Below, piece by piece: positions 26,235 through 35,064 of a stretch of 64,000 nucleotides of DNA. Within the stretch, counting starts at the first letter, position 1, and the number at the start of each line of letters is the position of its first letter. The stretch is from NCBI RefSeq assembly GCF_030409415.1, contig NZ_JAUFPW010000031.1:121142-185141 (forward strand). The letters run 5' to 3'. This DNA comes from Pedobacter aquatilis. GTDB taxonomy: Bacteria > Bacteroidota > Bacteroidia > Sphingobacteriales > Sphingobacteriaceae. Made by a program: the position numbers and the translations under genes. The notes below the pieces were generated by a model, which was given only the letters and a program-made list of their open reading frames with translations, was not told where the DNA came from and made no database searches.

Positions 26235-26254
26235 ATTCCCGCGTACGCGGGAAT
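26235..26254. repeat. Perfect 20-bp palindrome, REP-like
   Basis: ATTCCCGCGTACGCGGGAAT is fully self-complementary and GC-rich within AT-rich DNA. It lies between the convergent glnS and amidase genes. Confidence 0.6.
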
Positions 26255-26293
26255 TATTAAGATGTCTAGTCAGAGAAAATGAAGAATAGTCTT

Positions 26294-27130
26294 CTAATAC
26301 TTCAAATAAAGATTATAAAGCACCAAAACATCAACAGGTGTTAGATTTTTGCTAATATCTGACTGAATAAAATGTATTTTAAAAGCTTCGATAGCAGCAG
26401 GTAAGTTTGTGGTATTATATCCAATATATCTTAATGCCTTTTCCGTATCGAAATCAGCCGGCGGATTTTTTAGAACCTGATCGTACCAAAAACCAAAACC
26501 TTTATCTGCTAATTTTTTCCATGGGAAATTCTTTGGATCGTTTTTACGTCCAGGTGCAATGTCTGCATGACCAATAAAGTTTGCTGCAGGGATATTGTAC
26601 GTTTTCTTTAAAGTGGCCAGAAGTTTTATCAAGCTATTAATTTGGGCGTCCTGCCAAATATCGCCCACTCCATTGTTATCTAACTCAATACCAATTGATG
26701 ATGAATTCAAATCTGTATCCTTACCCCATTTGCTTATTCCTGCATGGTTTGCCCGTAAATAGTCGTTAACCATGTGTACCACTTTCCCATCGCGACTTAT
26801 TACATAATGCGCACTTGTTCCGGCTTTGGTAGAATGAAAAGTTTTAATGGTTTGCGCCAAACTATCTTGTGCGGTGTGGTGAATAACCACAAAATTTGGC
26901 TTCCTGATACCGAAATTTACCGAGCCAACCCATTGCTGATTTGTAGCACTTAAAGAATCATATAGCTGACCAACAGGTGGAGTAGCATTAATTATTTCTG
27001 AAAAATCTTTAGCTTTCTGCTTGTAAATTTTTTCTGTAGCAGCATATTTATTGGTTGTACAAGACGCCAAAAGCATCGTTGAGATGACAATAAATGAAGA
27101 AGAAAATTTTGATATTTTAAACGAAAACAT
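26294..27130 (-). CDS. N-acetylmuramoyl-L-alanine amidase lipoprotein (Amidase_2)
   Basis: 278-aa zinc amidase that cleaves murein between MurNAc and L-Ala, anchored by a lipoprotein signal (STMLLASC with the cysteine at 24). The PGRP/Amidase_2 domain spans about 75-205: FVVIHHTAQDS (H84), SAHYVISRDGKVVHMV, SIGIELDN, NFIGHADIAPGRKNDPK (H188 and D198 complete the zinc site). A helical C-terminal part (YIGYNTTNLPAAIEAFKIHF..) resembles a peptidoglycan-binding helix bundle, as in AmiD. Likely a periplasmic wall-recycling enzyme; divergent from the M49-like peptidase. Confidence 0.92.
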   Translation of the reverse strand: MFSFKISKFSSSFIVISTMLLASCTTNKYAATEKIYKQKAKDFSEIINATPPVGQLYDSLSATNQQWVGSVNFGIRKPNFVVIHHTAQDSLAQTIKTFHSTKAGTSAHYVISRDGKVVHMVNDYLRANHAGISKWGKDTDLNSSSIGIELDNNGVGDIWQDAQINSLIKLLATLKKTYNIPAANFIGHADIAPGRKNDPKNFPWKKLADKGFGFWYDQVLKNPPADFDTEKALRYIGYNTTNLPAAIEAFKIHFIQSDISKNLTPVDVLVLYNLYLKY

Positions 27131-27244
27131 ATTTGCTTTTGTTAATGTAGTAAAACAACAAAGTTATGCTAAACTTCAGGCAATTCATCAATATTATTTA
27201 AAGCTTTTAAATTTTACTAATTTAGCACCCTTATCCAGTTTGAA

Positions 27245-28918
27245 ATGAAGAAATTATACAAATCGAATATACTATTATTAACACTTACAGCCAGCATATT
27301 TGCGGCATGTACCGGAAATAACACAACTGAAAGCAATAAACAAGTTACCGTACAGAAAGATAGTTTAACAAGTTATGTTGCACAACGCTTACCAATTTAC
27401 GAGCGTGTAAAACTTACAACTAATATTAACAGCTTAAGCATCAGCGAACGAAAAATTTTGCCCTTACTTATCCAGGCGGCAGAAATTATGGATGGACTTT
27501 ATTGGAAACAAACTTACCCACAAAAAGATAGTTTACTTGCTACGATTAGGGATGAAAAAACTCGCGATTTCTTCAATATAAATTACGGCCCGTGGGATAG
27601 ATTAAATAATGATAAGCCTTTTGTAAATGGTATTGGCAGCAAACCCGATGGCGCATCTTTTTATCCGTATGGAATAACGAAGGCAGAAATTGAAAGATCG
27701 GATTTAGCAGATAAATTTGGTGCTTACTCTGTAGTTAGAAGAGATACCACAGGAAAACTTACAACAATTCCGTACCATGTACTATTTGCATCAGAATTAC
27801 AAAAAGCTTCTTCATTGCTTAAGCAAGCTGCGTTAATTACAGACGATGCCGGCTTAAAGAAATACCTAAACCTAAGGGCAGATGCTTTAGTAACTGATAA
27901 TTTTACAGCGAGCGATTATGCTTGGTTGGATATGAAAACGAACGGATTGGATTTAATTATTGGTCCGATTGAAAATTATGAAGACAAACTGTTTAACGCA
28001 AGAACCAGTTACGAGGCTTACGTTTTAGTTAAGGATAAAGAATGGAGCAAGCGTTTAGCAAAGTACGTTAAAATGCTACCCGAATTACAGAAAAATTTAC
28101 CTGTGGCCGCAAAATATAAAGCAGAAAAACCCGGAACGGATTCTGAATTAAATGCTTACGATGTTGTTTATTATGCAGGAGATTGCAATTCAGGATCGAA
28201 GACCATTGCGGTGAATTTGCCTAATGATGAAAAAATTCAGCAAGAGAAAGGTACGCGTCGCTCACAGTTAAAAAATGCAATGCAGGCAAAGTTTGATAAA
28301 ATTTTAATGCCGATTTCAAAAGAGCTTATTAGTGCAGACCAGCAAAAATACATCAAGTTTGATGCATTTTTTGCAAACGTAATGTTCCATGAAGTAGCAC
28401 ATGGTTTAGGCATTAAAAAAACAGTAACCGGAAAGGGATTTGTGCGTGAAGCATTGAAAGAACAGTATAGTTGGTTAGAAGAAGGCAAAGCCGATATTTT
28501 AGGTTTATATATGGTAACGGGCTTACTTAAAAAAGGAGAATTACAAGGCGATATTAAAGACTACTACACCACATTTATGGCTGGCATTTTACGCTCAGTT
28601 CGTTTTGGGGCTGCAAGTGCTCATGGAAAAGCAAATATGCAGTGTTTTAATTACTTTAAAGAAAAAGGTGCTTTCGAGCGTTCAGCAAAAGGAACTTACA
28701 GTGTAAATTATGGAAAATTTGCATTAGCCATGAATGATTTAAGCGCATTCATTATAACCTTACAAGGCAATGGAGATAAGGTTGCAGTTGAAAAAGCGCA
28801 GAAAGATAAAGCAAATATTTCAACCGAACTTCAAAATGATTTGGATAGATTGATGCAGAAAAACATCCCTGTTGATGTGATTTTTGAACAAGGCGTTGAT
28901 GTTCTTGGCGTAAAATAA
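27245..28918 (+). CDS. Dipeptidyl-peptidase III-like (M49 family) zinc peptidase, lipoprotein
   Basis: 557-aa lipoprotein (lipobox ..ASIFAAC, C22). It carries a zinc motif FHEVAHGLG (H382-E383-V-A-H386) and SWLEEGKADILG (E412/E413..D417), the second half of the M49 signature EExxAD. Classical DPP III has a six-residue HEXXXH; this one has the five-residue HEXXH, as reported for some bacterial members. It would release dipeptides from peptide N-termini in the periplasm or at the inner/outer membrane. Divergent from the murein amidase with a 114-bp spacer and followed by its own terminator. Confidence 0.88.
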   Translation: MKKLYKSNILLLTLTASIFAACTGNNTTESNKQVTVQKDSLTSYVAQRLPIYERVKLTTNINSLSISERKILPLLIQAAEIMDGLYWKQTYPQKDSLLATIRDEKTRDFFNINYGPWDRLNNDKPFVNGIGSKPDGASFYPYGITKAEIERSDLADKFGAYSVVRRDTTGKLTTIPYHVLFASELQKASSLLKQAALITDDAGLKKYLNLRADALVTDNFTASDYAWLDMKTNGLDLIIGPIENYEDKLFNARTSYEAYVLVKDKEWSKRLAKYVKMLPELQKNLPVAAKYKAEKPGTDSELNAYDVVYYAGDCNSGSKTIAVNLPNDEKIQQEKGTRRSQLKNAMQAKFDKILMPISKELISADQQKYIKFDAFFANVMFHEVAHGLGIKKTVTGKGFVREALKEQYSWLEEGKADILGLYMVTGLLKKGELQGDIKDYYTTFMAGILRSVRFGAASAHGKANMQCFNYFKEKGAFERSAKGTYSVNYGKFALAMNDLSAFIITLQGNGDKVAVEKAQKDKANISTELQNDLDRLMQKNIPVDVIFEQGVDVLGVK

Positions 28919-28936
28919 TTTAACAATAAATTTATA

Positions 28937-28980
28937 GCCGCAGAGTTACAGATTCAGAACTGTATACCTGCGGTTTTTTT
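28937..28980 (+). terminator. Intrinsic terminator of the M49-like gene
   Basis: CCGCAG (28938-28943) pairs with CTGCGG (28968-28973), with an inner ACAG..CTGT stem, followed by seven T residues. Confidence 0.8.
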
Positions 28981-29122
28981 ATGCAGTAAATTTAGTTCAA
29001 TAAGCCTGACAGCAGCGAAAATATCCCGATATTTCATCGGGAATTGTAGCGAATGGCAGGGCTGAATTTGCCATTAATCATTGGCTTTAACTTTCTAATA
29101 TTCCTAATAAATATAAAAATCC

Positions 29123-29151
29123 TGTAACCTTTTAAAAAAACGGTCGTCTTA
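29123..29151 (+). promoter_or_regulatory. ECF-type promoter of the outer-membrane barrel gene
   Basis: TGTAACCTTTTAAAA (from 29123) and GTCTTA (29146-29151). Aligned with the sigma-operon promoter at 16201-16173, the -35-like TGnAACnTTTTAAAA and the -10-like GTCTTA have the same spacing to the base. Start would be about 29158, giving a leader of some 120 nt. Confidence 0.6.
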
Positions 29152-29167
29152 CTTATAACTAAGCAAA

Positions 29168-29184
29168 AGAAACGATTCGTTTCT
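29168..29184. promoter_or_regulatory. 17-bp perfect palindrome near the transcription start
   Basis: AGAAACGA-T-TCGTTTCT is an exact inverted repeat with a single central base, 17 nt after the ECF -10 motif. Size and symmetry suit a dimeric repressor operator; it could also form a small RNA hairpin in the leader. Confidence 0.4.
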
Positions 29185-29280
29185 AACTAAACTTTAAACA
29201 TTAAGCTTGCAATTGAAGCCCAAAAACTTGGTGCTATTAAAATTGTTTTGCCATTTTTTAACTAAACAAAGTATAAAATA

Positions 29281-31722
29281 ATGAAAAACTTATACAAAAT
29301 AGCCATAATATTAAGTACCATTTTTACTTCAGGAGCCGCATTTGCACAAACCACATCGAAGGCCAATGTTACAGGTATTATTATAGATGAAAATAAAAAA
29401 CCAGCGGATTATGTTACGGTTGTACTTTACAGAACCGCAGATTCTAGCATTGTAAAAACTGCGTTTACAGACCCAAACGGAGTTTTTGGCTTTGTAGTTA
29501 ATATAAAGGGTAGCTATTTTTACAAAGCAAGCAGCATGGGTTACGCTGCAATAAAAAGTAAAACTTTAATGCTTGGCGATGATTTAAAAATAGATTTTGG
29601 AACAGCTCAACTCTCTTCCAGCAGTCAGAATTTAAAAGAAGTTACCGTTGCGGCAACAGTTCCATTAATCGAAAGAAAAATGGATAGAACAGTTATGAAT
29701 GTTTCTAATAGTTCTACTGCAATTGGTTCGACAGCTTTAGAGTTGCTCCAAAAAGCACCTGGTGTAAACGTAGATCAGAATGATAACATTTCGATGCTTG
29801 GTAAACAAGGTGTAATGATTCAAATTGATGGAAAACAAACTTATATAAGTAATGCAGATGTTGCAACACTACTTAGAAGTATGCAAAGTTCTGAAATTGA
29901 AACCATAGAATTGATTACCAACCCTTCGGCAAAATATGATGCAGCAGGCAACTCTGGTATTATCAACATCAAGACTAAGAAAAACAAAGGCGGCGGTACA
30001 AATGGCAGTGTAAATGCAGCTTTTGGTCGTGGCCAAAGATTTAGAAAGAGCGCAGGAGGGAACATTAATCACCGTACAAAATCTGTAAACTTATTTGGTA
30101 ATTACAGCTACTATAACAATACAAGAGAAACAGATTTAACCATCGACAGGATAGCCAATGCAACTGCGGGCGACAGGTATTTTTCGCAGCTTAGCGAGTT
30201 TGAAAGGAAAAATGATGGTCATAATTATAAAGCCGGTGCAGATTTTTTCTTGAATAAAAACAACACCATTGGCGTATTAATAACGGGTTACGATGGAACT
30301 AGTGATGAAGGCTCAGTAAACAGAACAAATATTGGAGGTTCATTTTCTCAAAGAGATTCTTCAGTTTTGGCTAATAACATTATCAGAAATAAGTACAATA
30401 ATATTTCTTATAATTTAAATTACAAGTCTGTTTTAGACACCGCAGGACAAGAACTATCAATTGATTTAGATTATGGAAGATATAAAGGGGATGATAATGC
30501 TGATTATGTAAGCGACTATTTTTTTAACAACGGAGGTTTAATAAGACCAACTGTTATCACCAGAAATATTACCCCATCAATCATAAACATTAAAGCTTTT
30601 AAAGTAGATTATGCTTTGCCGCTAAAAAAACAAATGAAGTTAGAAGCAGGATTGAAAAGTAGCTGGGTTAAAACAGATAATAACTTAATCGCAGAACGAT
30701 TTATAAATAATAATTGGCAAAATAATCAGCTATTAAGCAACCAATTTGTATACGATGAAAATGTAAATGCGGCTTATGTAAACTTCAATAAGCAATTCAA
30801 AACCACCAGCATTCAGTTAGGTTTAAGAGCCGAGCAAACCAATTCTAAAGGCAATTCTATAACGACTAACAAAGTAATTGACAGAACATATTTGGATTTC
30901 TTTCCTAGCGTATTCATCAATCAGGTTTTGGATAAAAATAATGATATTAATATTTCATACAGTCGCCGTATTGATAGGCCAAGCTATGATGCCTTGAACC
31001 CTTTTGTTTATTTTCTCGACCAATACACCTACAATCAAGGCAATCCGTTTTTAAATCCTCAATACACCAATAATTTTGAATTTACCTATCTATTGAAAAA
31101 GAAATATTCTGCCACTTTAAATTACAGCCGTACAACCGATGTAATTACTGAAGTATTACTTCCAGACAATGAAAAACAGGCTTTATATCAAACTAACGAA
31201 AATATCGCTACGCAAAATGCTTACTCTTTGGTATTAAATACACCTGTTAAATTCGTAAAATGGTGGAACAGTAATAACAGCTTAAACATTTTCCATATTG
31301 GTTTTAAAGCGCCAAACCTTGCCGGACAAAGTTTGGATAATAAAAGCACATCTTTTCAATTTAAGTCGCAGCATACTTTCAATATTAAGCCTGGTTTATC
31401 AGCAGAGCTGATGTTTAGATACGATAGTCCGGTAACTTTTGGCGTAATGGAAATTGGAACAAGGTATGGCTTGGATGCAGGCATCAGCAAATCTCTATTT
31501 AATAAAAAAGCGAGTTTAAAAGTAGCCGCAACTGATATTTTCAACACGCAAATTAATAAAATCAACAGTGCTTTCCCTGGCTTATATTATACGCTGTATG
31601 GCAATAATGATAGGCAATATGTAAGTTTAAGTTTCACCTATCGTTTCGGTAAAAATGAAATTAAACCAGCCAGAAATAGAAGTACAGGTTTAGAAGCTGA
31701 ACAAGGTAGGATGAAGAACTAA
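29281..31722 (+). CDS. Outer-membrane beta-barrel protein, TonB-receptor-like with carboxypeptidase-regulatory domain
   Basis: 813-aa outer-membrane protein: signal peptide (MKNLYKIAIILSTIFTSGAAFAQ), CarboxypepD_reg-like domain (about 25-115, VTGIIIDENKKPADYVTVVLY), a plug-like region (LQKAPGVNVDQNDNISMLGKQGV, VMIQIDGKQTY, IETIELITNPSAKYDAAGNSGIINI) and a beta-barrel of the OMP_b-brl_3 type ending in YVSLSFTYRFG. These proteins are common in Bacteroidota and their substrates are mostly unknown; I see no TonB box that I can call with confidence. Preceded by an ECF-type promoter matching that of the local sigma factor. Confidence 0.88.
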   Translation: MKNLYKIAIILSTIFTSGAAFAQTTSKANVTGIIIDENKKPADYVTVVLYRTADSSIVKTAFTDPNGVFGFVVNIKGSYFYKASSMGYAAIKSKTLMLGDDLKIDFGTAQLSSSSQNLKEVTVAATVPLIERKMDRTVMNVSNSSTAIGSTALELLQKAPGVNVDQNDNISMLGKQGVMIQIDGKQTYISNADVATLLRSMQSSEIETIELITNPSAKYDAAGNSGIINIKTKKNKGGGTNGSVNAAFGRGQRFRKSAGGNINHRTKSVNLFGNYSYYNNTRETDLTIDRIANATAGDRYFSQLSEFERKNDGHNYKAGADFFLNKNNTIGVLITGYDGTSDEGSVNRTNIGGSFSQRDSSVLANNIIRNKYNNISYNLNYKSVLDTAGQELSIDLDYGRYKGDDNADYVSDYFFNNGGLIRPTVITRNITPSIINIKAFKVDYALPLKKQMKLEAGLKSSWVKTDNNLIAERFINNNWQNNQLLSNQFVYDENVNAAYVNFNKQFKTTSIQLGLRAEQTNSKGNSITTNKVIDRTYLDFFPSVFINQVLDKNNDINISYSRRIDRPSYDALNPFVYFLDQYTYNQGNPFLNPQYTNNFEFTYLLKKKYSATLNYSRTTDVITEVLLPDNEKQALYQTNENIATQNAYSLVLNTPVKFVKWWNSNNSLNIFHIGFKAPNLAGQSLDNKSTSFQFKSQHTFNIKPGLSAELMFRYDSPVTFGVMEIGTRYGLDAGISKSLFNKKASLKVAATDIFNTQINKINSAFPGLYYTLYGNNDRQYVSLSFTYRFGKNEIKPARNRSTGLEAEQGRMKN

Positions 31723-31743
31723 ATTATAAATCCTTTGAAAAGC

Positions 31744-31779
31744 AAAAGCCCGGCTACGATTATCGTTAGCCGGGCTTTT
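31744..31779 (+). terminator. Strong intrinsic terminator of the barrel-protein gene
   Basis: AAAAGCCCGGCTA (31744-31756) pairs with TAGCCGGGCTTTT (31767-31779), a 13-bp stem with a 10-nt loop and T/A flanks, able to work in both directions. Confidence 0.92.
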
Positions 31780-31811
31780 TGCTAAATCTTTTAAATTATT
31801 TCTTTCATGCC

Positions 31812-31857
31812 GAGGCACGAAGCATCTGTTTCATCGGTTGCAGATTCTTCGTGCCTC
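31812..31857. repeat. Interspersed inverted repeat
   Basis: GAGGCACGAAG-C-ATCTG (31812-31828) pairs with CAGAT-T-CTTCGTGCCTC (31841-31857), one mismatch in 17, loop 12. Flanks (TTTCATGCC.. and ..AAAATGAC) resemble the repeats at 7823 and 16356. Lies between two terminators of convergent genes. Confidence 0.6.
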
Positions 31858-31984
31858 AAAATGACAAAATTAACGAAGCTGCTTCTAATTTAAAAGGATA
31901 TCGCTTCAATCCCGTTTATAAAGAAAGTTTGCTGCTACAATTAAAAATTGCAAATTGGAAATAGTGGTTTACAAGATGAAACAA

Positions 31985-32011
31985 AAAGGCCGATGTTCAA
32001 CATCGGCCTTT
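31985..32011 (-). terminator. Intrinsic terminator of carB
   Basis: AAAGGCCGATG (31985-31995) pairs with CATCGGCCTTT (32001-32011) around a 5-nt loop; the minus strand runs into T residues. Five bases past the carB stop. Confidence 0.9.
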
Positions 32012-32015
32012 GCTA

Positions 32016-34853
32016 TTATTTACTCAAATACATTGATTTATCTTTGTAAAGCTTGCGGAAATACGGGTCTTCCAAATCTTTAATAAAACGAATCGCTTCA
32101 CCAGTAGATTTCATTTCCGGACCTAACTCCTTCGTCACTTCAGGGAATTTCTCATAAGAGAAAACTGGTTCTTTAATTGCATATCCTTGTAATTTACGTT
32201 CGATGGTGAAATCTTTCAATTTAGCAACACCCAACATAATTTTAGCCGCGATATTAATGTAAGGAACATCATAAGCTTTTGCGATGAAAGGAACTGTACG
32301 AGATGCTCTTGGATTAGCTTCAATTACATAAACCTTCTCATCTTTAATTGCAAACTGAATGTTTAACAAACCTCTAACATCTAAAGCTTTTGCAATTTTA
32401 ATCGAATATTCTTCCATTGCTTTAGTTACCGTTTCAGATAAACTGAAAGTTGGCAATACTGCGAATGAATCTCCTGAGTGGATACCAGCTGGCTCAATGT
32501 GCTCCATCATACCAACAATGTGAACATCATCACCGTCCGAAATCGAATCAGATTCTGCCTCTTCTGCTCTATCTAAAAAGTGGTCAATCAAAACCCTGTT
32601 TCCAGGTAAATCGCCCAATAATTTTACAACTGCTTTTTCAAGGTCTTCATCATTAATTACAATGCTCATCCCTTGTCCACCTAATACATAACTCGGGCGT
32701 ACCAAAACCGGATAACCCACTTCATTTGCAACTACAATTGCCTCTTCGGCATTTTCTGCAACTCCGTAACGTGGATAAGGAATATCTAATTCTTTCAATA
32801 AATCAGAGAAACGACCGCGGTCTTCGGCAATATCCATATTCTCGAAAGATGTTCCGATAATTTTGATACCATGTTCCGTTAGCTTTTCAGCCATTTTCAA
32901 AGCGGTTTGTCCGCCTAACTGAACAATAACACCCTCAGGTTTCTCTAAATCAATAATTTCACGTACGTGCTCCCAGAAAACAGGCTCGAAATAAAGTTTA
33001 TCAGCCATGTTAAAATCTGTAGAAACCGTTTCAGGATTACAGTTAACCATAATCGCCTCAAAACCAGTTTCTTTAGCAGCCAGCAAACCGTGTACGCAAG
33101 AGTAATCGAACTCGATACCTTGGCCAATACGATTCGGACCAGAACCTAAAACGATAACTTTTTTTCTATCTGATGGTTTTGATTCATTCTCCTGGTCGAA
33201 AGAAGAATAGTAGTATGGTGTTTGCGCAGGGAATTCCGCAGCACAAGTATCAACCATTTTATAAACTCTTTTTATGCCGAGTTCTTTTCTGCGGTCGTAA
33301 ACCTCATCTTCTGTTACATTACCCAATAACCATGCAATTTGCACATCAGAGAAACCTTTTTGTTTCAACGTGATGAAGAAATCCTGAGGGATGTTGTTTA
33401 ACGAATATCTTTTAAGCTCTACTTCTAAAGCAACAAGTTCCTGAATTTGATTTAAGAACCATTTATCAATTTTGGTAACCTTACGGATAGATTCTAAAGG
33501 AACACCCATCGCCATAGCATCTTTTATCAAAAATAAACGGTTCCATGAAGCATGCTCCAAGCCGTCCATAATTTCTTCGATGTTACGAACTTGTCTGCCA
33601 TCAGCTCCTAAACCTGCACGACCAATTTCTAAACTCTGACAAGCCTTTTGTAAAGCTTCGATGAAGGTACGGCCAATTGCCATTACCTCACCTACAGATT
33701 TCATTTGTAAACCAAGCTCTTTATTAGCGCCTTTAAATTTATCGAAATTCCAGCGTGGAACTTTAACGATAACATAATCTAACGTTGGTTCAAAATATGC
33801 TGAAGTTGTTTTTGTAATTTGATTTTCGATTTCATCCAAGTTATAACCAATAGCCAACTTAGCCGCAATTTTAGCAATTGGATAACCCGTTGCTTTACTT
33901 GCCAAGGCTGATGAACGCGAAACACGTGGATTAATTTCGATGGCGATAATATCATCATTTGCAGGGTTAACCGAGAACTGAACGTTACAACCACCAGCAA
34001 ATGTACCGATGGCACGCATCATTTTAATCGCCTGATTACGCATTTCCTGGTAACAACGGTCAGATAAAGTCATTGCCGGTGCAACTGTAATCGAATCTCC
34101 GGTATGAATCCCCATTGGGTCGAAGTTTTCGATTGAACAAATAATAATTACGTTGTCATTGCTATCTCTCAATAACTCTAACTCATATTCTTTCCAGCCC
34201 AAAACAGCCTGTTCTACTAAAACTTCGTGAGTTGGCGAAGCCTCTAAACCACGTTTAAGTGCTGCATCGAAATCTTCTTTCTTGTGTACGAAACCACCTC
34301 CAGAACCACCTAATGTATATGATGGACGAATTACCAATGGAAAACCGATGTCTTGAGCGGCTTCTTTACCTTCCAAAAAAGAGTTGGCAATTTTAGAAGG
34401 TGCAACACCTACACCGATGTCAACCATTAACTGGCGGAAAGATTCACGGTTTTCAGTTTTCTCAATTGCATCAACATCAACACCTATTACTTTAACACCG
34501 TATTTTTCCCAAACACCGCGTTCAGAAGCTTCAACACAAAGGTTTAATGCAGTCTGACCGCCCATAGTTGGCAAAACAGCATCAATTTGAGGTAAGTCAG
34601 CAGAATTAATGTGATCTTGTAAGATAGTTTCAATCGAATCTACAGTTAGCGGACGCAGATAAACATGGTCCCCGATAACCTTATCCGTCATGATCGTAGC
34701 CGGATTAGAGTTGATAATAGAAACGGTAATTCCTTCATCTTTTAAAGATAAGGCCGCTTGCGAACCCGCATAATCAAATTCACAGGCTTGGCCAATGATA
34801 ATTGGACCTGAACCGATAATTAATACTGAGCGTATGGAAGTGTCTTTAGGCAT
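32016..34853 (-). CDS. carB: Carbamoyl-phosphate synthase large subunit, without C-terminal allosteric domain
   Basis: 945-aa CarB that makes carbamoyl phosphate from bicarbonate, ammonia and 2 ATP for arginine and pyrimidine synthesis. Two ATP-grasp halves are present: the first with GSGPIIIGQACEFDYAGSQA and VIRPSYTLGGSGGGF, the second with GSGPNRIGQGIEFDYSCVHG and VLVRPSYVLGGQGMS, each with its own grasp-fold and Mg-binding E..N residues (INPRVSRSSAL; ANPRASRTVPF). The protein ends with LEDPYFRKLYKDKSMYLSK, right after the second synthetase half; the about 130-residue MGS-like regulatory domain of the 1073-aa enteric enzyme is missing. carA is not adjacent. Confidence 0.96.
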   Translation of the reverse strand: MPKDTSIRSVLIIGSGPIIIGQACEFDYAGSQAALSLKDEGITVSIINSNPATIMTDKVIGDHVYLRPLTVDSIETILQDHINSADLPQIDAVLPTMGGQTALNLCVEASERGVWEKYGVKVIGVDVDAIEKTENRESFRQLMVDIGVGVAPSKIANSFLEGKEAAQDIGFPLVIRPSYTLGGSGGGFVHKKEDFDAALKRGLEASPTHEVLVEQAVLGWKEYELELLRDSNDNVIIICSIENFDPMGIHTGDSITVAPAMTLSDRCYQEMRNQAIKMMRAIGTFAGGCNVQFSVNPANDDIIAIEINPRVSRSSALASKATGYPIAKIAAKLAIGYNLDEIENQITKTTSAYFEPTLDYVIVKVPRWNFDKFKGANKELGLQMKSVGEVMAIGRTFIEALQKACQSLEIGRAGLGADGRQVRNIEEIMDGLEHASWNRLFLIKDAMAMGVPLESIRKVTKIDKWFLNQIQELVALEVELKRYSLNNIPQDFFITLKQKGFSDVQIAWLLGNVTEDEVYDRRKELGIKRVYKMVDTCAAEFPAQTPYYYSSFDQENESKPSDRKKVIVLGSGPNRIGQGIEFDYSCVHGLLAAKETGFEAIMVNCNPETVSTDFNMADKLYFEPVFWEHVREIIDLEKPEGVIVQLGGQTALKMAEKLTEHGIKIIGTSFENMDIAEDRGRFSDLLKELDIPYPRYGVAENAEEAIVVANEVGYPVLVRPSYVLGGQGMSIVINDEDLEKAVVKLLGDLPGNRVLIDHFLDRAEEAESDSISDGDDVHIVGMMEHIEPAGIHSGDSFAVLPTFSLSETVTKAMEEYSIKIAKALDVRGLLNIQFAIKDEKVYVIEANPRASRTVPFIAKAYDVPYINIAAKIMLGVAKLKDFTIERKLQGYAIKEPVFSYEKFPEVTKELGPEMKSTGEAIRFIKDLEDPYFRKLYKDKSMYLSK

Positions 34854-35013
34854 GATAAGCTTAATACAATAATTAAAATTCTAAAGTTTTTATCCTTTTT
34901 GAGGATGAAGAAGCAAGGAGGTTTTTTGCTTTTTGGAAGAAAATCCCAACTGTTCTGTCGGGATGCAAAGATACACCTTTAGATATTATTTTAAGCCTAT
35001 TATTTGAAAATAA

Positions 35014-35040
35014 AAAAGAGGATTTTATAAATCCTCTTTT
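35014..35040 (-). terminator. Intrinsic terminator of the 105-aa gene
   Basis: AAAAGAGGATTT (35014-35025) pairs perfectly with AAATCCTCTTTT (35029-35040) around 3 nt; T-rich on the minus strand. Confidence 0.85.
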
Positions 35041-35064
35041 AAAACTATTCTTCTGCGAAAACAG

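Larger units (their letters stand above)
28919..29280. other. 362-bp spacer: terminator, small dyad, ECF-type promoter, leader
   Basis: No gene. It contains the terminator above, a CCCGAT..ATCGGG dyad (29025-29041), the ECF-type promoter at 29123-29151, a 17-bp palindrome at 29168-29184 and about 100 nt of leader before the barrel-protein gene. Confidence 0.7.
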
